Positions 13,236 to 26,062 of a stretch of 64,000 bases of DNA are shown here, piece by piece. How positions within the stretch are numbered: the first letter of the stretch is position 1; every line of letters starts with the position of its first letter. Source of the DNA: Mya arenaria (taxonomy: Eukaryota; Mollusca; Bivalvia; Myida; Myidae). The notes under the pieces are model-generated. The model saw nothing but the letters and a program-made list of their open reading frames with translations. It searched no databases and was not told where the DNA came from. A program made the position numbers and the translations under genes. The stretch is taken from the NCBI RefSeq assembly GCF_026914265.1, contig NC_069125.1:65833479-65897478 (forward strand), given 5' to 3'.

Positions 13236-14044
13236 CGTAAGCTATTATAAAAGGAAGGAAAAAATCATTAGCTATATAATGAACACACATCTGAACAGCT
13301 CCGGAAGATAATCTAAGGTTTTTTATTCTATCATTAAACAAAATAAGATTGACCTTCATAACCGTTAATAAGTTTAAACTGAATGTTTCCAAATAGTATC
13401 ACCGCTAAAACCAAAAACTACCTATTTAATTATAGATGTATAAATATGTTTTAAATCAGCTCTTTAATGTACATTATCACACAGAAGACAAGCGGCTGTA
13501 GTAGCATCTGCAGCATTCTCCGGAGACTTGGTATTCTTGGCATGAGAATTACAAAAATATCGAAGGACCAGCAATCACTTCACGGATAGATATTTTGATT
13601 CCTTGAACATTGTTGTCTTCCATAATATAAGGCTTTACATATTTACTAAACAAAATTTTGGAGAATTTGGCTACAATATACATGTGTTTGGAAATTTCAC
13701 AAAATGTTCTAACAAAGAGCATGTAATCAAATCCTGTCAAAAACGTATCACGGTGGTGAACTTGTGTCTAGTTCAATTTTATTATAAACCAGAGCTCATC
13801 TATACAAATTATGAGTATCCTGGTTCCTCTGAATTATGGAGAGGAATTCAAGATAAAATGTAATTGTATAGGTTTTACTACTGGAAAATTATTTTTAGAG
13901 TTTAAAATGTAAATAGAAAATAGTAAAATTGAGTAAGCAAAAAAGGGTTAGCCAAGTCACCTGAGAATATGTGCTAGCAAAGTAAAAATTATATGTTACA
14001 TGATAACTGTGTCTAACTGTTTTGATTATGCATTGTTATTCTTT
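13236..14044. other. Intergenic region downstream of HSD17B12-like gene
   Basis: No repeat or exon was recognised. Overlapping frames on both strands at 13549-13863 (63 and 86 codons) show no family resemblance and no exon-like codon pattern. Confidence 0.4.
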
Positions 14045-14064
14045 TCTCATTCAACACACAAGCT

Positions 14065-14070
14065 TTTATT
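14065..14070 (-). promoter_or_regulatory. Probable polyadenylation signal for HSD17B12-like gene
   Basis: AATAAA on the minus strand lies about 240 nt after the stop codon at 14311. This is the first canonical hexamer I noticed downstream. Confidence 0.45.
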
Positions 14071-14310
14071 CAAGAATTGCTGTTATGTCTTCTTAGAGGC
14101 GGCAGACCAGAATATAGAGTCACTTCCCTGAAAATACACACATTGCATGCCACTGAGTGATCACAACTGGAATTCCCCTTCTTCAAATACATCTAATACC
14201 TCTTATATTGACATAATATAAACTCATACAAATAGTGAGGAAAATTAATATGTTACCTTGCTAGAAAATGAGATATAATCACTTTACAAATCCAAAACTT
14301 ACATGTTTAA

Positions 14311-17300
14311 TTAACTGGATTTCTTTGCAGCAGCCTTCTTTTTAGCGCGTTTGGATACCGACAACAAGTTGTTAAATTGAAACTTGTCAGCCAAGGAACG
14401 AGGAATGATACCCAAGGCACTTTCCTACAAATTTTACAAAACTAGCAGTTACTTATTAATACTATTGCAATAGAACTTGGAAAGTGAACTTTATGAACAT
14501 GATTTTTCAACAAGAGCTGTCACAGAGACAGCGCGCTCGACTATTCCGCCGTTTTTCAGTGTAAGGATTGAAAGGTTTTGGCAAAACATGCATGGATCAC
14601 TGTTAGATTAGATTTCAATGCAATACATGATGTGCTGAGATAATAACATAAATGTGGTTGTATGCAAAATTTTGACCAGAATTTCTAAGTCTAATAATTA
14701 AAGGCCATTATTTGCAAAATACAGTTATTTCACTTTGTTATTCAAGTAGGTTGGGTGGTTGAATACCATTGTATAAAGTCTCAATGCAATACATCATGTA
14801 GTTGCTCAGATATTATCCTACGTGTGCTAACATGCAAGGCCTTAACCAGAATTTCTAAGCCACATAATAAAGGGGCAAAAATTATATAATATGAAAGATA
14901 GAATTATCTTACTTGTTTAGTATTGTGAGTATACTTTCAATGCAATACATGATATATTTGCTGAGATATGAGATATTGACTTAAATGTGGTTACATGCAA
15001 AACACCAGAATTTCTATGTCAAATAAAAAAGGGGCCATTATTTGAATATAATTCAAACAAGAGTTATCTAACTTGGTTAATTAAGTAGGTCGGATGGTTG
15101 AGTACCATTATATAAAGTCTCAATGCAATACCTCAAGAAGTTGCTGAGATATTAACCTAAGTGTGCTTACACACAAAACCTTAACCAGAATTTAGAAGTT
15201 GAATAATAAAGGGCAATTATATGCATTCAATGCAAACTAGAGTTATCCACCTTGATTAATTATGTAGGTTGGATGGTTGAGTACCATTGTATAAAGTCTC
15301 AATGCAATACCTTAAGTAGTTGCTAAGATATTAACCTATGTGTGCTTGCTCGCAAAACCTTAACCAGAATTTCGAAGTTGAATAATGAAGGGCAATTATT
15401 TGCATTAAATGCAAACTAGAGTTATCTCACTTGGTTAATTAAGTAGGTTGGATGGTTGAGTACCATTGTATGAAGTCTCAATGCAATACATCAAGTAGTT
15501 GCTGAGATATTAATCTATGTGTTTGCACACAAAACCTTAACCAAGGTGTGACGCCGACGCCAGGGTGAGTAGTATAGCTCTCATTATTCTTCAAATAGTC
15601 GAGCTTAAAAGGAGCCATTATACATGTATATTCCCTTATAGAAGATCGGAGATTGACGTAACAGGCAGGATTACACCAGACTATTTTCGTATTTTAACAG
15701 AACATCTTACTCACATTTATAACTATTTGCTTTTAAAATCAGAAGATAATAAGATATTTAGAAAGAGGTTCCTTACAAAACATTCCAATTATACCATTTG
15801 TAATTTAAGTTGCAAGGTAATTGATCAACTGCAATAAGCAAAATCTACTAGTTATACATGGATCTATCATCCAAAGGTCACCTTATACAAACGAGAATTG
15901 CTTAGTTGCAGAAGGTAGGCTATTGGGTGGGGAAATAGATCACATTCTGCATGCTAAGTGTGTGCTAGGAAAGGATAAACAAACTACATAAGCTTAATGT
16001 GAAAAAGAAATTGCAAAGAAACTCAAAGATCTAGCTAAACTACTGGGTATAATCCAGAGTGAGTGCAATTAACCATGTACCAGTGTGATTTGAATTGAAC
16101 TTATCATGTGCTTTTATCGACTCACAAATAAACTGATGTATTGATCAGCCAAATACATGATTGGCTACTGGTGCCTGGTTAATTAATATGCACATTACGC
16201 TGAGGAAAGACAATGTGGTTTTATAAAGCACAGAATAATATTGGAAAACTAGGTGATATACTGAACCACAGCCAGATATCTACATGTACTTACCATAAAA
16301 GTATGTGGAAGGTAGCCACATGTCACTGCATCAAGGGTGACAGTATTCAGCGCTGACTTCACAAAAGTGGAGGCAGTAGGAATGAAGAGGCTGGATTTAC
16401 GCATCTTGGTCATGTTGGTGCACACAAAATATGGATGCACACACTAAAAAAAATATGTTTCTTAAAAAAAAATAACAGAGAACAGCTTTCTACAGTTTTT
16501 TTTATGATAAATCTGACAGTCTAACAAGGGACGTTACTCGACAATTATAAGAGTCAAAGTTATAGTTCCTTGCTGTACCTGTGCATTGTGTAAACTTGTT
16601 CAAAATTTCATTTTAAGATCTTTTTACAGTTTTTGAGTTATGGCGCAAAAAAAATGATAACAACAATGCTATGATAATACGCAGACTTTCTAAAACAGAC
16701 AAGCTAACAATGTTAGAAATAAAAGTTACCTGCACATTAATTCCTTTGTCAACATACTCATAGTTCAAACACTCTGACAAATACCTCACATACACCTGTA
16801 ATAAGCGAAACCATAGAGAATTAACATAAAATTGTTCTAAAGCCATTGTAATGCTGCATAAATGTTACTTATTCCTACATTAACATTTCATCTTCTGAAA
16901 TGCCAATAAGATCAAATATAATATCAGTGGCGGAAATTAGCACAAGCCTACATGCCCTGCACTGGTTAAATGCTTTCCGGGCTTCTGGATTTTATATAGC
17001 AGGGCTTGTTCAAAAATGAAATGCCAAGCATTAGAATAAGAATCTGGGCTTTCCCATCCAACAGACTAATTTTGATGACTGATATATAATGCAAATTTCA
17101 ATTTTTACAGCACAATCACTTTTTTGCTTCTTTTATCTGTTCATGATATTGAAGAGTAAGAGGATAATCATGTCATTCAGTGACACGACCTGGATGCCAT
17201 ACCTTGCAGGCTGAGTATACGGAGAGAAGGGGTGTGGGTATCACCCCAGAAGCAGATGCAATGTTGATAACCACACCTTTCTTCTTCTTCAACATGCCTG

Positions 17301-20300
17301 GCATCACTATGCTACTCATCTGGAATACATTATGTTGGCAACTGAATACATGTATGTGCTCGTGTATGTGCATAGAACAAAGTCCTCCCAACTTTTATGT
17401 GTGCAGTTTTATGATATGACTGGTGTTATTAAACAATTTCACTATGATTCTGCACCATAAGATAAATACTTTCCAATACAATTAAAATACTGTTTGAGTA
17501 CTCTGACAGGAAATCTTATAGTAACTGATAGAATAAATAGACATTCATAAATTTAAAATTCATATCATTTTAAAGACAAGAGGGCCAAATGGCCCTGAAT
17601 CGCTCACCTGTGATATATTGCACATTGGTTTGATAAGAAATCTGGATGGTTCAAAGTAGTTAAGGTTTTTTAGAAGTCTGGGTCATTTTTTACCCCAATG
17701 CCAAAGTTTGGACAATAAAGGTAGAGGTCCACTTAATGATGTATTATGCCAAATAGCTCTAGTCCTTGTGAATTCGGAGAGAATTTTTTTTAATGCTTCT
17801 ATTATATACAAATATTGAAAACCTAAGCCTATGAACACGGGGCGTGGCCAATTTTGACCCCAGGGCTAAAGTTTGAACAATCTTAATAGTGGTCCAATAA
17901 ACGATGCTTCATACCAAATATCTAAGGCCTTCGCCTTTTGGTTTCGGAGAAGAAGATTTTTTAAGTTTTCATCATATACATATATAAGGAAACCCATGAC
18001 CGCCCGGGTGGGGTCAATTTTTGACCCCAGGGCCAAAGACTGAACAATATTGGTACTAGAGTCAACTAGATGATATATCATGCCAAATATCTAAGCTCTT
18101 GTCACTACTTGATTTTACGTGTGTATCTATATATGTATATTTGTTATTAATTGTTGTATGTGGCCCATATTGAAAATTGGTATGTGTACTAAATATGTTA
18201 TCCAGTTTAAATTAAGACGTAACTTGTCTTTGTGAGTTCGGAGAAGATTTTTTAAGTTTTCACTATAACACATATAGAGAAAACCCATCAGCCCCGGGGT
18301 GTGGCCAATTTTGACCCCAGGGGCATAATTTGAACAAATTTTGTGGAGGTCCACTAGACGATGAATCATGCCAAATATCTAAGCGCTAAGCCAAGTAAGT
18401 TCAGAGGAGATGATTTTGAAGTTTTCACTATAAACATATAGAGAAAACCCATGACCCCCCAAGGGGGCGGGGCCAATTTTGACCCCAAGGCCATAATTTG
18501 AACAATCTTTGTAGAGGTCCACTAGACGATGAATCATGCCAAATATCTAAGCTCTAAGCAACGTAAGTTCAGAGGAGAAGATTTTTGATTTTTTTTACTA
18601 TAAACATATAGAGAAAACCCATGACCCCCCGAGGGCGGGGCCAATTTTGACCCCAGGGCCATAATTTGAACAATCTTTGTAGAGGTCCACTAGACGATGA
18701 ATGATGCCAAATATCTAAGCTCTAGGCCAAGTAAGTTCAGAGGAGAAGATTTTTGAAGTTTTCACTATAAACATATAGAGAAAACCCATGACCCCCCAGG
18801 GCGGGGCCAAGTTTGACCCCAAGGCCATAATTTGAACAATCTTTGTAAAGGTCCACTAGACGATGAATCATGCCAAATATCTAAGCTCTAGTCCAAGTAA
18901 GTTCAGAGAAGAAGATTTTTGAAGTTTTCACTATAAACATATAGAGAAAACCCATGACCCCCCGGGGCGGGGCCAATTTTGACCCAAGGGCCATAATTTG
19001 AACAATCTTAGTAGAGGACCATTTGGTAATCCTTCCTACCATATATCAACGGCCTAAGCCTTGTGGTTTTGGAGAAGAAGATTTTTAAAGTTTTTCCTTT
19101 TGGTTGCCATGGCAACCAGAGTTCTGCATGGAATTCAATTCTTTGAACAATTTTCAAAGGGGACCACCCAAGGAACATTCCTGTGAAGTTTGGATGAAAT
19201 TGGCTAAGCGGTTTATGAAGAGATGTCGTTTAAAGTAAAAGTTTACGGACGGACGGACGCCGGACAAATTGTGATCACAAAAGCTCACCTTGTCACTATG
19301 TGTCTAAAAAAGACCAGCAAAACATCTCCATAATAAAAATTTACTGATATACTGAAGGGGAAGTGTTCAAATGAAGATGTATAAAATATATATGGAAAGC
19401 AATATCTTGAATAAGATCTCATTTTCAGGAGTAGGTAAAACAATTAACAGTGATGAATCTCAACCCTAAACCTTTTAAAAGCATCATCTAAATAATCATG
19501 TTGTTACTTAAAATACTTCCTAACCTGCAATAGCAGACCAGTCAGTGTTTTAAAGTACATGCATTTCTTAAAGTAAAGTCACATCATAAACGACTGTAAG
19601 GTTGTTAACATTTAATTTTAATTATTAGTGCTTGATTGACAGTAATACAAAACAGCACATAACCGTTGTATGTATAATACACAGGTTACCAGATAATCTG
19701 GACGTAAAATATGTTGTTTCCTTCAAACATTTTGACTTGCAATTGCACTAAATTGCCGGCTGGTATGAAACTCTCAATTGTGTCATTTTATCACGCTGAT
19801 CACATGCACGTTACATGACAAACTTGATTTAAGAAACACAAGCTTTGTAACCACTACCTACATACCATTGTCACCGATGTGCAGTTAACATGCAGTAAGT
19901 CAATGAAGAGCTGGAAAAAAATACATTCATTTTAAAGGTAGTTTTCTTGAAATTAATTATATAAAGCAATGTTCTATACATGTAATTATATTTTTGCAAT
20001 TTCCCATTTTTAACAGAATAAATCAATAAATATTGACCAAACAATAAACTTTTTGACCCAAATAAAGAATTAACCAGTTTTTTAGATTTATTAATGAATC
20101 AGTTATAATACATGAATTACATAAACCATGTGTAAGATTTTCTAAATTAACATTTTAACCACCTTGCAAATTATATATATTTGTAATTTATATTTATATA
20201 AAACTATAAATATACATGTTTATGACATAAGGTACTGAAACTGACCTTCAACAATTAATTTAAAGGTTGTTTTTTTCTATAGTCCACAAGGGTATCTTTT

Positions 20301-23300
20301 TCCCTTCTTAATTTTCTTTTTTTATTGATTCTGAAAGGATTTCTCTTACCTTTTCCCTATCTGGTATATCGAGGAAAAACTCTGGGTACTCATAAGATAG
20401 ACCAACATTATTTACTGAAATATAAATGTAAATAGGGGTCATCTATTAGTTTAGATGTTTGTATATTTATATATACAACGTTCGTGCTGCTCAGAGCAGA
20501 ATGATTTTAAAATGATACGATATAAAAGTACATAAGATTCTTTAGAGTCCATCTTAATATCACCAGACAAAAATAAATGAGTTCAAACAAATTAGTGTAT
20601 CTGGTATATTTCCAGCCAAAATATGTACTTCAAAATATATCTCATTACAACCAAACACAAGAAAACAAATAATGAGGTACTTATAAGTATTTAGTATTCA
20701 GCACAAATCTGTACATAAATTAATTTGATGACACAGAAGAGATAATTCTTGATAATATATTCTTTATAGTCTCTATGTTTAACAATTCCTTATACCCCCA
20801 GGTAAATAATAATTGACATTATGTAACTATCATAATATTGTAATGAACAAATCACTTTCTACAAACCTATCTAATATAGATTACTTACCAAGCACGCCTA
20901 TATCAAGACCTTGTAACTGATTACGGATGTTATCATAAATGCTGGTTCCCTGAGAAAAATCTGCTGCAATCGTCTTAGTTTTTACTCTGGACACACCTCC
21001 TGGAAAAGTAGGCATTATTTGTTAAGGCTACCTGAAATCACCACAGCAGATGCAAACATTCATCCTTTTTTCTAAATAGGTAAAGCAGCACAATTAAAAA
21101 GTAGGCCATTTTTATTGTAACCCGCATGATAATTTAAGCACAAGAGGTTATGTCGAGATGTGCACCAAGTTTTACTCATTGGTGTAGCCACGGTACACAT
21201 TGTGTTAGCACTACTTTTAAAGTTAGTAAATTTACGGAAGTTTGAGGTTCTGCTGATATTATAACCTTCAGTGCAATATTCTTCGCAACCAACAGTCAAA
21301 AGCGCTATAAACTGAGCAATCAAGGATTACACAATAAAATCTTGTAAAAATGTGTAGTTGAAGAGCTATTAAAACCTCAATGATGATTTACTTACAGTGA
21401 AAACAAGATTTTAACTGTCATTTGTGTTATGGTACATGAAGACAGAGGGCAGTGTATTGGAGTACTAGGGGTATAAAACATTAAACAATGAGTTTAATGT
21501 AAATACTTTTAACAGTTTTTCATGCTGCTGACAGTGACAACACAAAGACTATGACATAAACTAAAAATACTACAATGTCAATATATATTTTTTTTTTAAT
21601 TATGAAACCTATTCTTACCTATTTCAGCAGCAACGTCATCAAGTTTAGACTGCGTTCGGCTGATCAGTACAATGTTCATCCCACTTTTTGCCAATTGCCT
21701 GGCATATTCTTTACCAATACCATCTGTGGCACCAGTAATAACTAGAATAAAGATGTAAAGTGTAACTCACACATGCAACTTAGAACTGAGCAACCTTTTG
21801 CCTTTTTCGTTAGTCTAATAGTCATTAAATTTATGTTATATCATTTATATAATAATATCTGAGAGAAAATAGCAAATATAATATATTAAAGGACTTCATC
21901 AAACAAGAGTGCCACAAGGCTTTGCATCATTTGCCAATAAAGTGGCCATAACAGGGCTTTCTCATCTTCTTTAGCAGGCCCTAGAATAGGGCTTAGTATT
22001 TTTCCCCAATTATAAGACACGTTTCCCAAAAAAAGATAAATAAAAATAATAATAATACAATTCATGTACTCATTGTTTGCACTGATATTATAATTGTGTT
22101 TGTTTCTAATAATATGTCAATTGCTTTTTGTTTTAATGAATGAGTTTCCCAATTTGAGTTTTTTACATGTCAATATTTCTGTAATGAAAAGGGCATCCCT
22201 CTACCAATTTTACACTGAAAAGCCCTGCAAAGTCAACAGTTGCAAACTATTAACGGACCATAAATCAGGAGTGAGTAAAGCCATTTGGCTTTTAATAGAT
22301 AAAAGCCATTTACATTATAATGCCTATAAACACTGTCTTTTAGTTTGTAAAAAAATATGGAAAAAGTTGTGAAAATAAGAAAGTCAATTGATGAATTTAA
22401 TTTGGTCATATAAAGGGCCATAACTCCAGCAAGACTAAAATGGTCTACAAAGTTATTAAATTCAACCACAATAGTATGCCCATCCACAAGGCAAGGGCTT
22501 TGTTTTTAGTTGTTGGAGAGCAGTGTTTAGCAGATTTTCTCCTCAGAGCAGTATTGATGGAAATAATGCATTCCCTTACTGGAAACAATCAAAACTAGGG
22601 ATTCATGTTGTACAATTGTCTAAAGTTTGTCATGTCAAGAGCTCATGCCAAATTGGGGCACCACAGATCCAATTTATGCATCGTGAGAAGCTGTACTCAG
22701 CATTTCTCATGTAACACCCAATTCATCCTGACTTGAGCACAAATACACTCATTCATAGCAAAAGTGTGATGATAATTGCGCGCTTTAAAGAAAATCATGC
22801 AATTTGACAGACACAAAAATAAACCACATGAAGACAGAATACAAATAATGCTAATTTCCATGTCAAACTATTAAATATAGCTATATTTTCCTGCCCACTA
22901 CTGCTCTTAAACCTGTATCTGAAATTGGCTGGATTTTTTCCTGCCCACTACTGCTCTTTAACCTGTATCTGAAATTGGCTGGATTTTTCACTATCATTTA
23001 ACTACAGCTACATACATGAGTCTTCCTTCGCACTGGGAAATGTATGTACAAAGTTTCATGTGAATATCTGGACAACAATTTTAGATATATACTGAACAAG
23101 TTTAAACAGATTATGAAGCTGATCAATACAATGCAGATACTCAACAATTTATTAAAACCAGAGTTAATGGCCTTTTTAAGTGCATATTATGCAACAGTCA
23201 ATTGTTACCACTCCCCCCCCCAGGTCCAGGTCCAGGGGTATACCAGGAATATGGGTTGTGTTTTAACCTTCCAGGTGGCAGTGCCGGGTGAATGCGGTGG

Positions 23301-24565
23301 TTTTGCGTGGTTACAATTGACTAGTGCATTAATGTCACTGGCAACAGTGAACACAAAAAGATTCAAAGTTTTAAGTGCATATCTTGAACTGTTTTTAAAG
23401 TTATTGCCAAGGTTAAAGTTGTGCAAAATTGACTATAGTCAATATCAGGCAACTAATACAGATAACAACTATAACAGTCCGAGTTTTGGGCCTCCGGCGG
23501 AGTCGGGTCAAAAAGGCCCAGTACCAGAAAGGCCCGGTACAGAAAGGCCTGGTCCAGAAAGGCCTAGTTTTAAATCAAAGGAAACACCTGTATTGTGTTT
23601 GAGGGTGTTGTACTTTGACAGGATTAACGATGTTTGTCTTTAATAAGGTGATAATTATCGTTTCACATTATCAGTTGCGGTGTGTCTTTGATACTTCAAG
23701 GTAAGTAATGTTTGGCAGAAGAAGTGTGATAAAGATATATTCATACTATTTATCATTGTTAAACACATTAACCTTGTGAAAAATGCATTATTATGTCTGT
23801 CAATAAAAAAATGTTAATGTCACGCCGTTGAATTTTTCTGTACCCACTGAAAATGGTGCAATTTCGAATTTCTGAAATGATTTAAAAGATTATTAAAGAC
23901 ATTATGCCGTTTTTAATAAATATTCATTTCTATATATCTAAGATAACGACAGTTATCAAAGATAAAACATCAAACTGGGCCTTTCTGGTACAGGGCCTTT
24001 TTGACCCGCATTCATGGGGTGAAAGTTCAACCAGTCGACATACCTTATTCGAGACGGAAAAAATGTTATTCTATAAGTCTGATTATTGATTGCTGTAGTC
24101 ATTGGCAGCATGTTAACACTTAAATTTTTACAAAACCTTACAATAAAATCAAGAATGAAGAATGTCAAATGATTCTTATGATCAGCTGATACTCTCATTG
24201 AACATGTTGAACCGCCGGAGGGATTGCGGGTCAAAAAGGCCCGTGTTAACATGCTGCCAATGACTACAGCAATCAATAAACAGACTTATAGAATAACATT
24301 TTTTCCGTCTCGAATAAAGAGTGTCGACGGGTTGAACTTTCACCCCATGAATGGTTCAGTTGTTATTCACGCACAAACCTGCCCACTCTCCTTTGGTCTT
24401 CAACGATCGACCTATCCCTGCAAGTCTTCCAAGGGCATACACCTTCAATACTTTCAACATTGAGAAACATAACTTCAATGCAAAGAAAGACACAGTTAGC
24501 CCTCCAATTACAGCAAAACTCTCCGTATAGGAGCCGAGAATCGCACGTACGGTATCAGCTACCAT
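14311..24565 (-). CDS. HSD17B12: Very-long-chain 3-oxoacyl-CoA reductase / 17-beta-HSD type 12
   Basis: The product is an ER-membrane short-chain dehydrogenase that carries out the NADPH-dependent 3-ketoacyl-CoA reduction step of very-long-chain fatty acid elongation; family members can also reduce steroids. Coding exons, minus strand: 24379-24565, 21619-21741, 20889-20999, 20350-20414, 19866-19910, 17203-17319, 16730-16795, 16294-16443, 14311-14424. They sum to 978 bp (325 aa plus stop), close to the human length, and phase is continuous throughout. Visible motifs: a hydrophobic N-terminal segment (about residues 14-40), cofactor motif TGATDGIG (65-72), NNVG (142-145), catalytic S199 and the Y212-x3-K216 pair (YSACK). 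The C-terminus KKSS is a textbook KKXX ER-retrieval signal. The start has a good Kozak context (AAACATGG). Introns hold family A and C repeats, and a hairpin lies just inside intron 1. An HSD17B3 paralogue is less likely given the [11 protein letters not shown] and GEWAVITG matches to type 12. Confidence 0.95.
14511..15610 (+). mobile_element. Composite repeat, family A copy 3 (in HSD17B12 last intron)
   Basis: The start is nearly identical to copy 1 (CAAGAGCTGTCACAGAGACA) and the end is 'GTAGTATAGCTCTC...AATAGTCGAGCTTAAAA'. The internal array has about six units of 165-180 bp with 'CAATGCAATACNTCAAGTAGTTGCTGAGATATTAA'-type text. It sits in the intron between the eighth and ninth coding exons, antisense to the gene. 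No coding capacity is visible. Confidence 0.75.
17577..19312 (+). mobile_element. Composite repeat, family C (GGGCCAAATGGCCC start, ~165-bp array)
   Basis: It begins ACAAGAGGGCCAAATGGCCC and ends near 'AAAAGCTCACCTTGTCACTATG' after a GGACGGACGGACGCCGGAC run. The interior holds about seven tandem units of roughly 165 bp, marked by 'CCCATGACCCCC' or variants at about 17828, 17992, 18287, 18446, 18616, 18784 and 18950. The later units are most alike, pointing to recent local amplification. It lies in the HSD17B12 intron between exons five and six. Confidence 0.75.
21903..22510 (+). mobile_element. Degenerate composite repeat in HSD17B12 intron 1
   Basis: It begins CAAGAGTGCCACAAGGC and contains 'AAAGGGCCATAACTCCAGCAA' phrases typical of the other composite elements. 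The right boundary is unclear. The coding-looking frames inside (22094-22372 and 22233-22487, opposite strands) have no family resemblance. Confidence 0.4.
22887..22986 (+). repeat. 50-bp tandem duplication
   Basis: Two adjacent 50-bp copies carry 'CCTGCCCACTACTGCTCTT' and 'CTGTATCTGAAATTGGCTGG', with one or two differences. The duplication lies within the large intron 1 of the HSD17B12-like gene. Confidence 0.85.
23331..23432 (+). repeat. ~100-bp repeat, second copy at 31911-32010
   Basis: The segment from 'ATGTCACTGGCAACAGTGAA' to 'AAGTTGTGCAAAATTGA' is almost identical to 31911-32010. The flanks differ, so it is a dispersed repeat fragment. It generates two look-alike minus-strand frames (23205-23426, 31771-32004) that should not be taken for paralogous genes. 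Confidence 0.75.
24006..24353. repeat. Inverted repeat, ~107-bp arms, beside a splice donor
   Basis: Arms 24006-24114 and 24244-24353 are about 95% identical in inverted orientation (shared 'GTTAACATGCTGCCAATGAC' and 'CTTTCACCCCATGAATG') with a spacer of about 130 bp. The motif GGGTCAAAAAGGCCC occurs at both arms and again at about 23505. The right arm ends some 25 bp inside intron 1 from the exon-1 donor of the HSD17B12-like gene. Confidence 0.85.
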
Positions 24566-25265
24566 GTTTGCCGGTGTTTGTTTGGACTGGAGTTAACCCC
24601 CTTTACAATCGCGCTATCGGAATAGTAGTCTGGTTCCCTGCTTACTGATATTTCATACAGTACGATAGTGTTAGGGGAAGGAACTCCAGACTAAAGCTGG
24701 CGACCAATAGTGGTTACACACCACCATTGTTATTCCCTATATAATTCAATGTAAAATTATGATTTTTAGACAACAATTAAAGGCATTTCGAGCGAATGCA
24801 GGCTATGATAACCACATATATTCTTAAAGTAAAAGCTTTAAATTACCTTTTAAGCCAATAAAAAAGGGGGGTCAAGTTATTCCTAAGAAAAATCACTCCA
24901 CTTGAAAAACAAACTCTAAAAATTGCACCGTCCGCCTTGACAGATCTTCCAAAATGACCTTTCAACTATACGGCAGCGGATTATGCTTTAATCTCTACTC
25001 TCAATGATAAATCAAGCAAGAATAGATACTTAAGGTATAAAAGTTTCAGGAATAATGATAGTTTTGATTTACAGTGTATTGAGCATGTGAAAACATGTCT
25101 ATCAATCATAAGAACATTTTTTTTTATTGAGAATTTTCCACACAACGGAAGTACATATGACGTAATGGTGACGTCATTCCTGTAACGACCAATTGTATCG
25201 ACCGATAATTATCTTTGCTCACTGTAGTAGACAGGGAACCAGGACAAGTGTTGTACAGGGTGATA

Positions 25266-25548
25266 CTGCAGTGCGTTCAGTAGGGCGAGCGTTTTTCGTT
25301 TAGAAAAATTTCTTCTTTTTTCTTTTCTTGTGTTTGACATGTTTGTTCACTGTTTTATTTGATGTTAATTAATACGTGTTTCATTGTTTTGTTATGTCAC
25401 ATGCATAGTATATGCATTGACGAATAAAAACTTGAACTTGAAGCAAACGTTTTGTTTTGTATCCCTGTTGCAAACGCAGCGCATACACGTTAAGCGGGAA
25501 ACCAAACAGCGAACGTTCGCCGCAAACATCTTTACTGAACGCGCTGCA
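25266..25548. mobile_element. Nested MITE (CTGCAGYGCGTTCAGTA ends)
   Basis: CTGCAGTGCGTTCAGTA at 25266-25282 is matched by TACTGAACGCGCTGCAG at about 25532-25548, a 17-bp inverted pair with one mismatch. The insertion splits the left terminus of the larger foldback: GTGATA is separated from CAGGAATCC here, while the two are contiguous (reverse-complemented) at the right end near 29948-29962. A LINE-tail-like 'AATAAAAACTTGAACTTGAA' lies inside at about 25424. Confidence 0.6.
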
Positions 25549-25614
25549 GGAATCCAGTGGATTTCACGTGAAATCCACTCAGAACTCAGTTATTTTAATT
25601 AATAATCTTATTTT

Positions 25615-26062
25615 TTTGGTGTATGACTAAAATACGAAAATAGGCTATTTTCGCGAAAATAGCTTTTTTTGACTAAAATACGAAAATAAGGTTATTTTTT
25701 ATGAATATTCGTGAAAGGAAGATTATTGACAAAAATGTAGTTAGTTTTTGGATAAAATATATATATTTATTTTTATTATTATTTTTTTTTTTTTTTTTTT
25801 GGGGGGGGGGATAAGTTTTGGTAAAACTCTGAAAATAGGGTAAATTTTGGCGAAAATAACATTTTGGAAAAATATGTAGTTAGTTTTTGGATAAAAAATA
25901 GTTATTTTCGCGGAAATAAGTTTTGTTAAAAATCTGAAAATAGGGATAGTTTTAGCGAAAATAACATCTTTGACAAACATGTAGTTAATTTATGGCTAAA
26001 ATAAGGTATTTTCGCGAAAATAAGATTTTGGTAAAAATCTTGAAAGTTTTGGCGAAAATTAC
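25615..26062. repeat. Left array of TTTTCGCGAAAA motifs
   Basis: Repeats alternate 'GACTAAAATACGAAAATA', 'ATTTTCGCGAAAATA' and 'TTTTGGTAAAA', all AT-rich with a CGCG core. A T(20)G(10) homopolymer junction lies at about 25781-25810. The same words appear inverted at 28420-28812, making the two arrays arms of one foldback. Minus-strand frames here are low-complexity and not genes. Confidence 0.7.

Noticed and set aside
15565-15837. 90-codon plus-strand frame in the HSD17B12 last intron
   Set aside because: It starts inside the family A terminus and has no recognised motif; could be a transposon remnant but cannot be assigned.
23044-23643. Longest frame in the window (199 codons) with a proline/arginine-rich end
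   Set aside because: It reads through a dispersed 100-bp repeat and a GGCC-rich short repeat (AGAAAGGCC units); no domain pattern.
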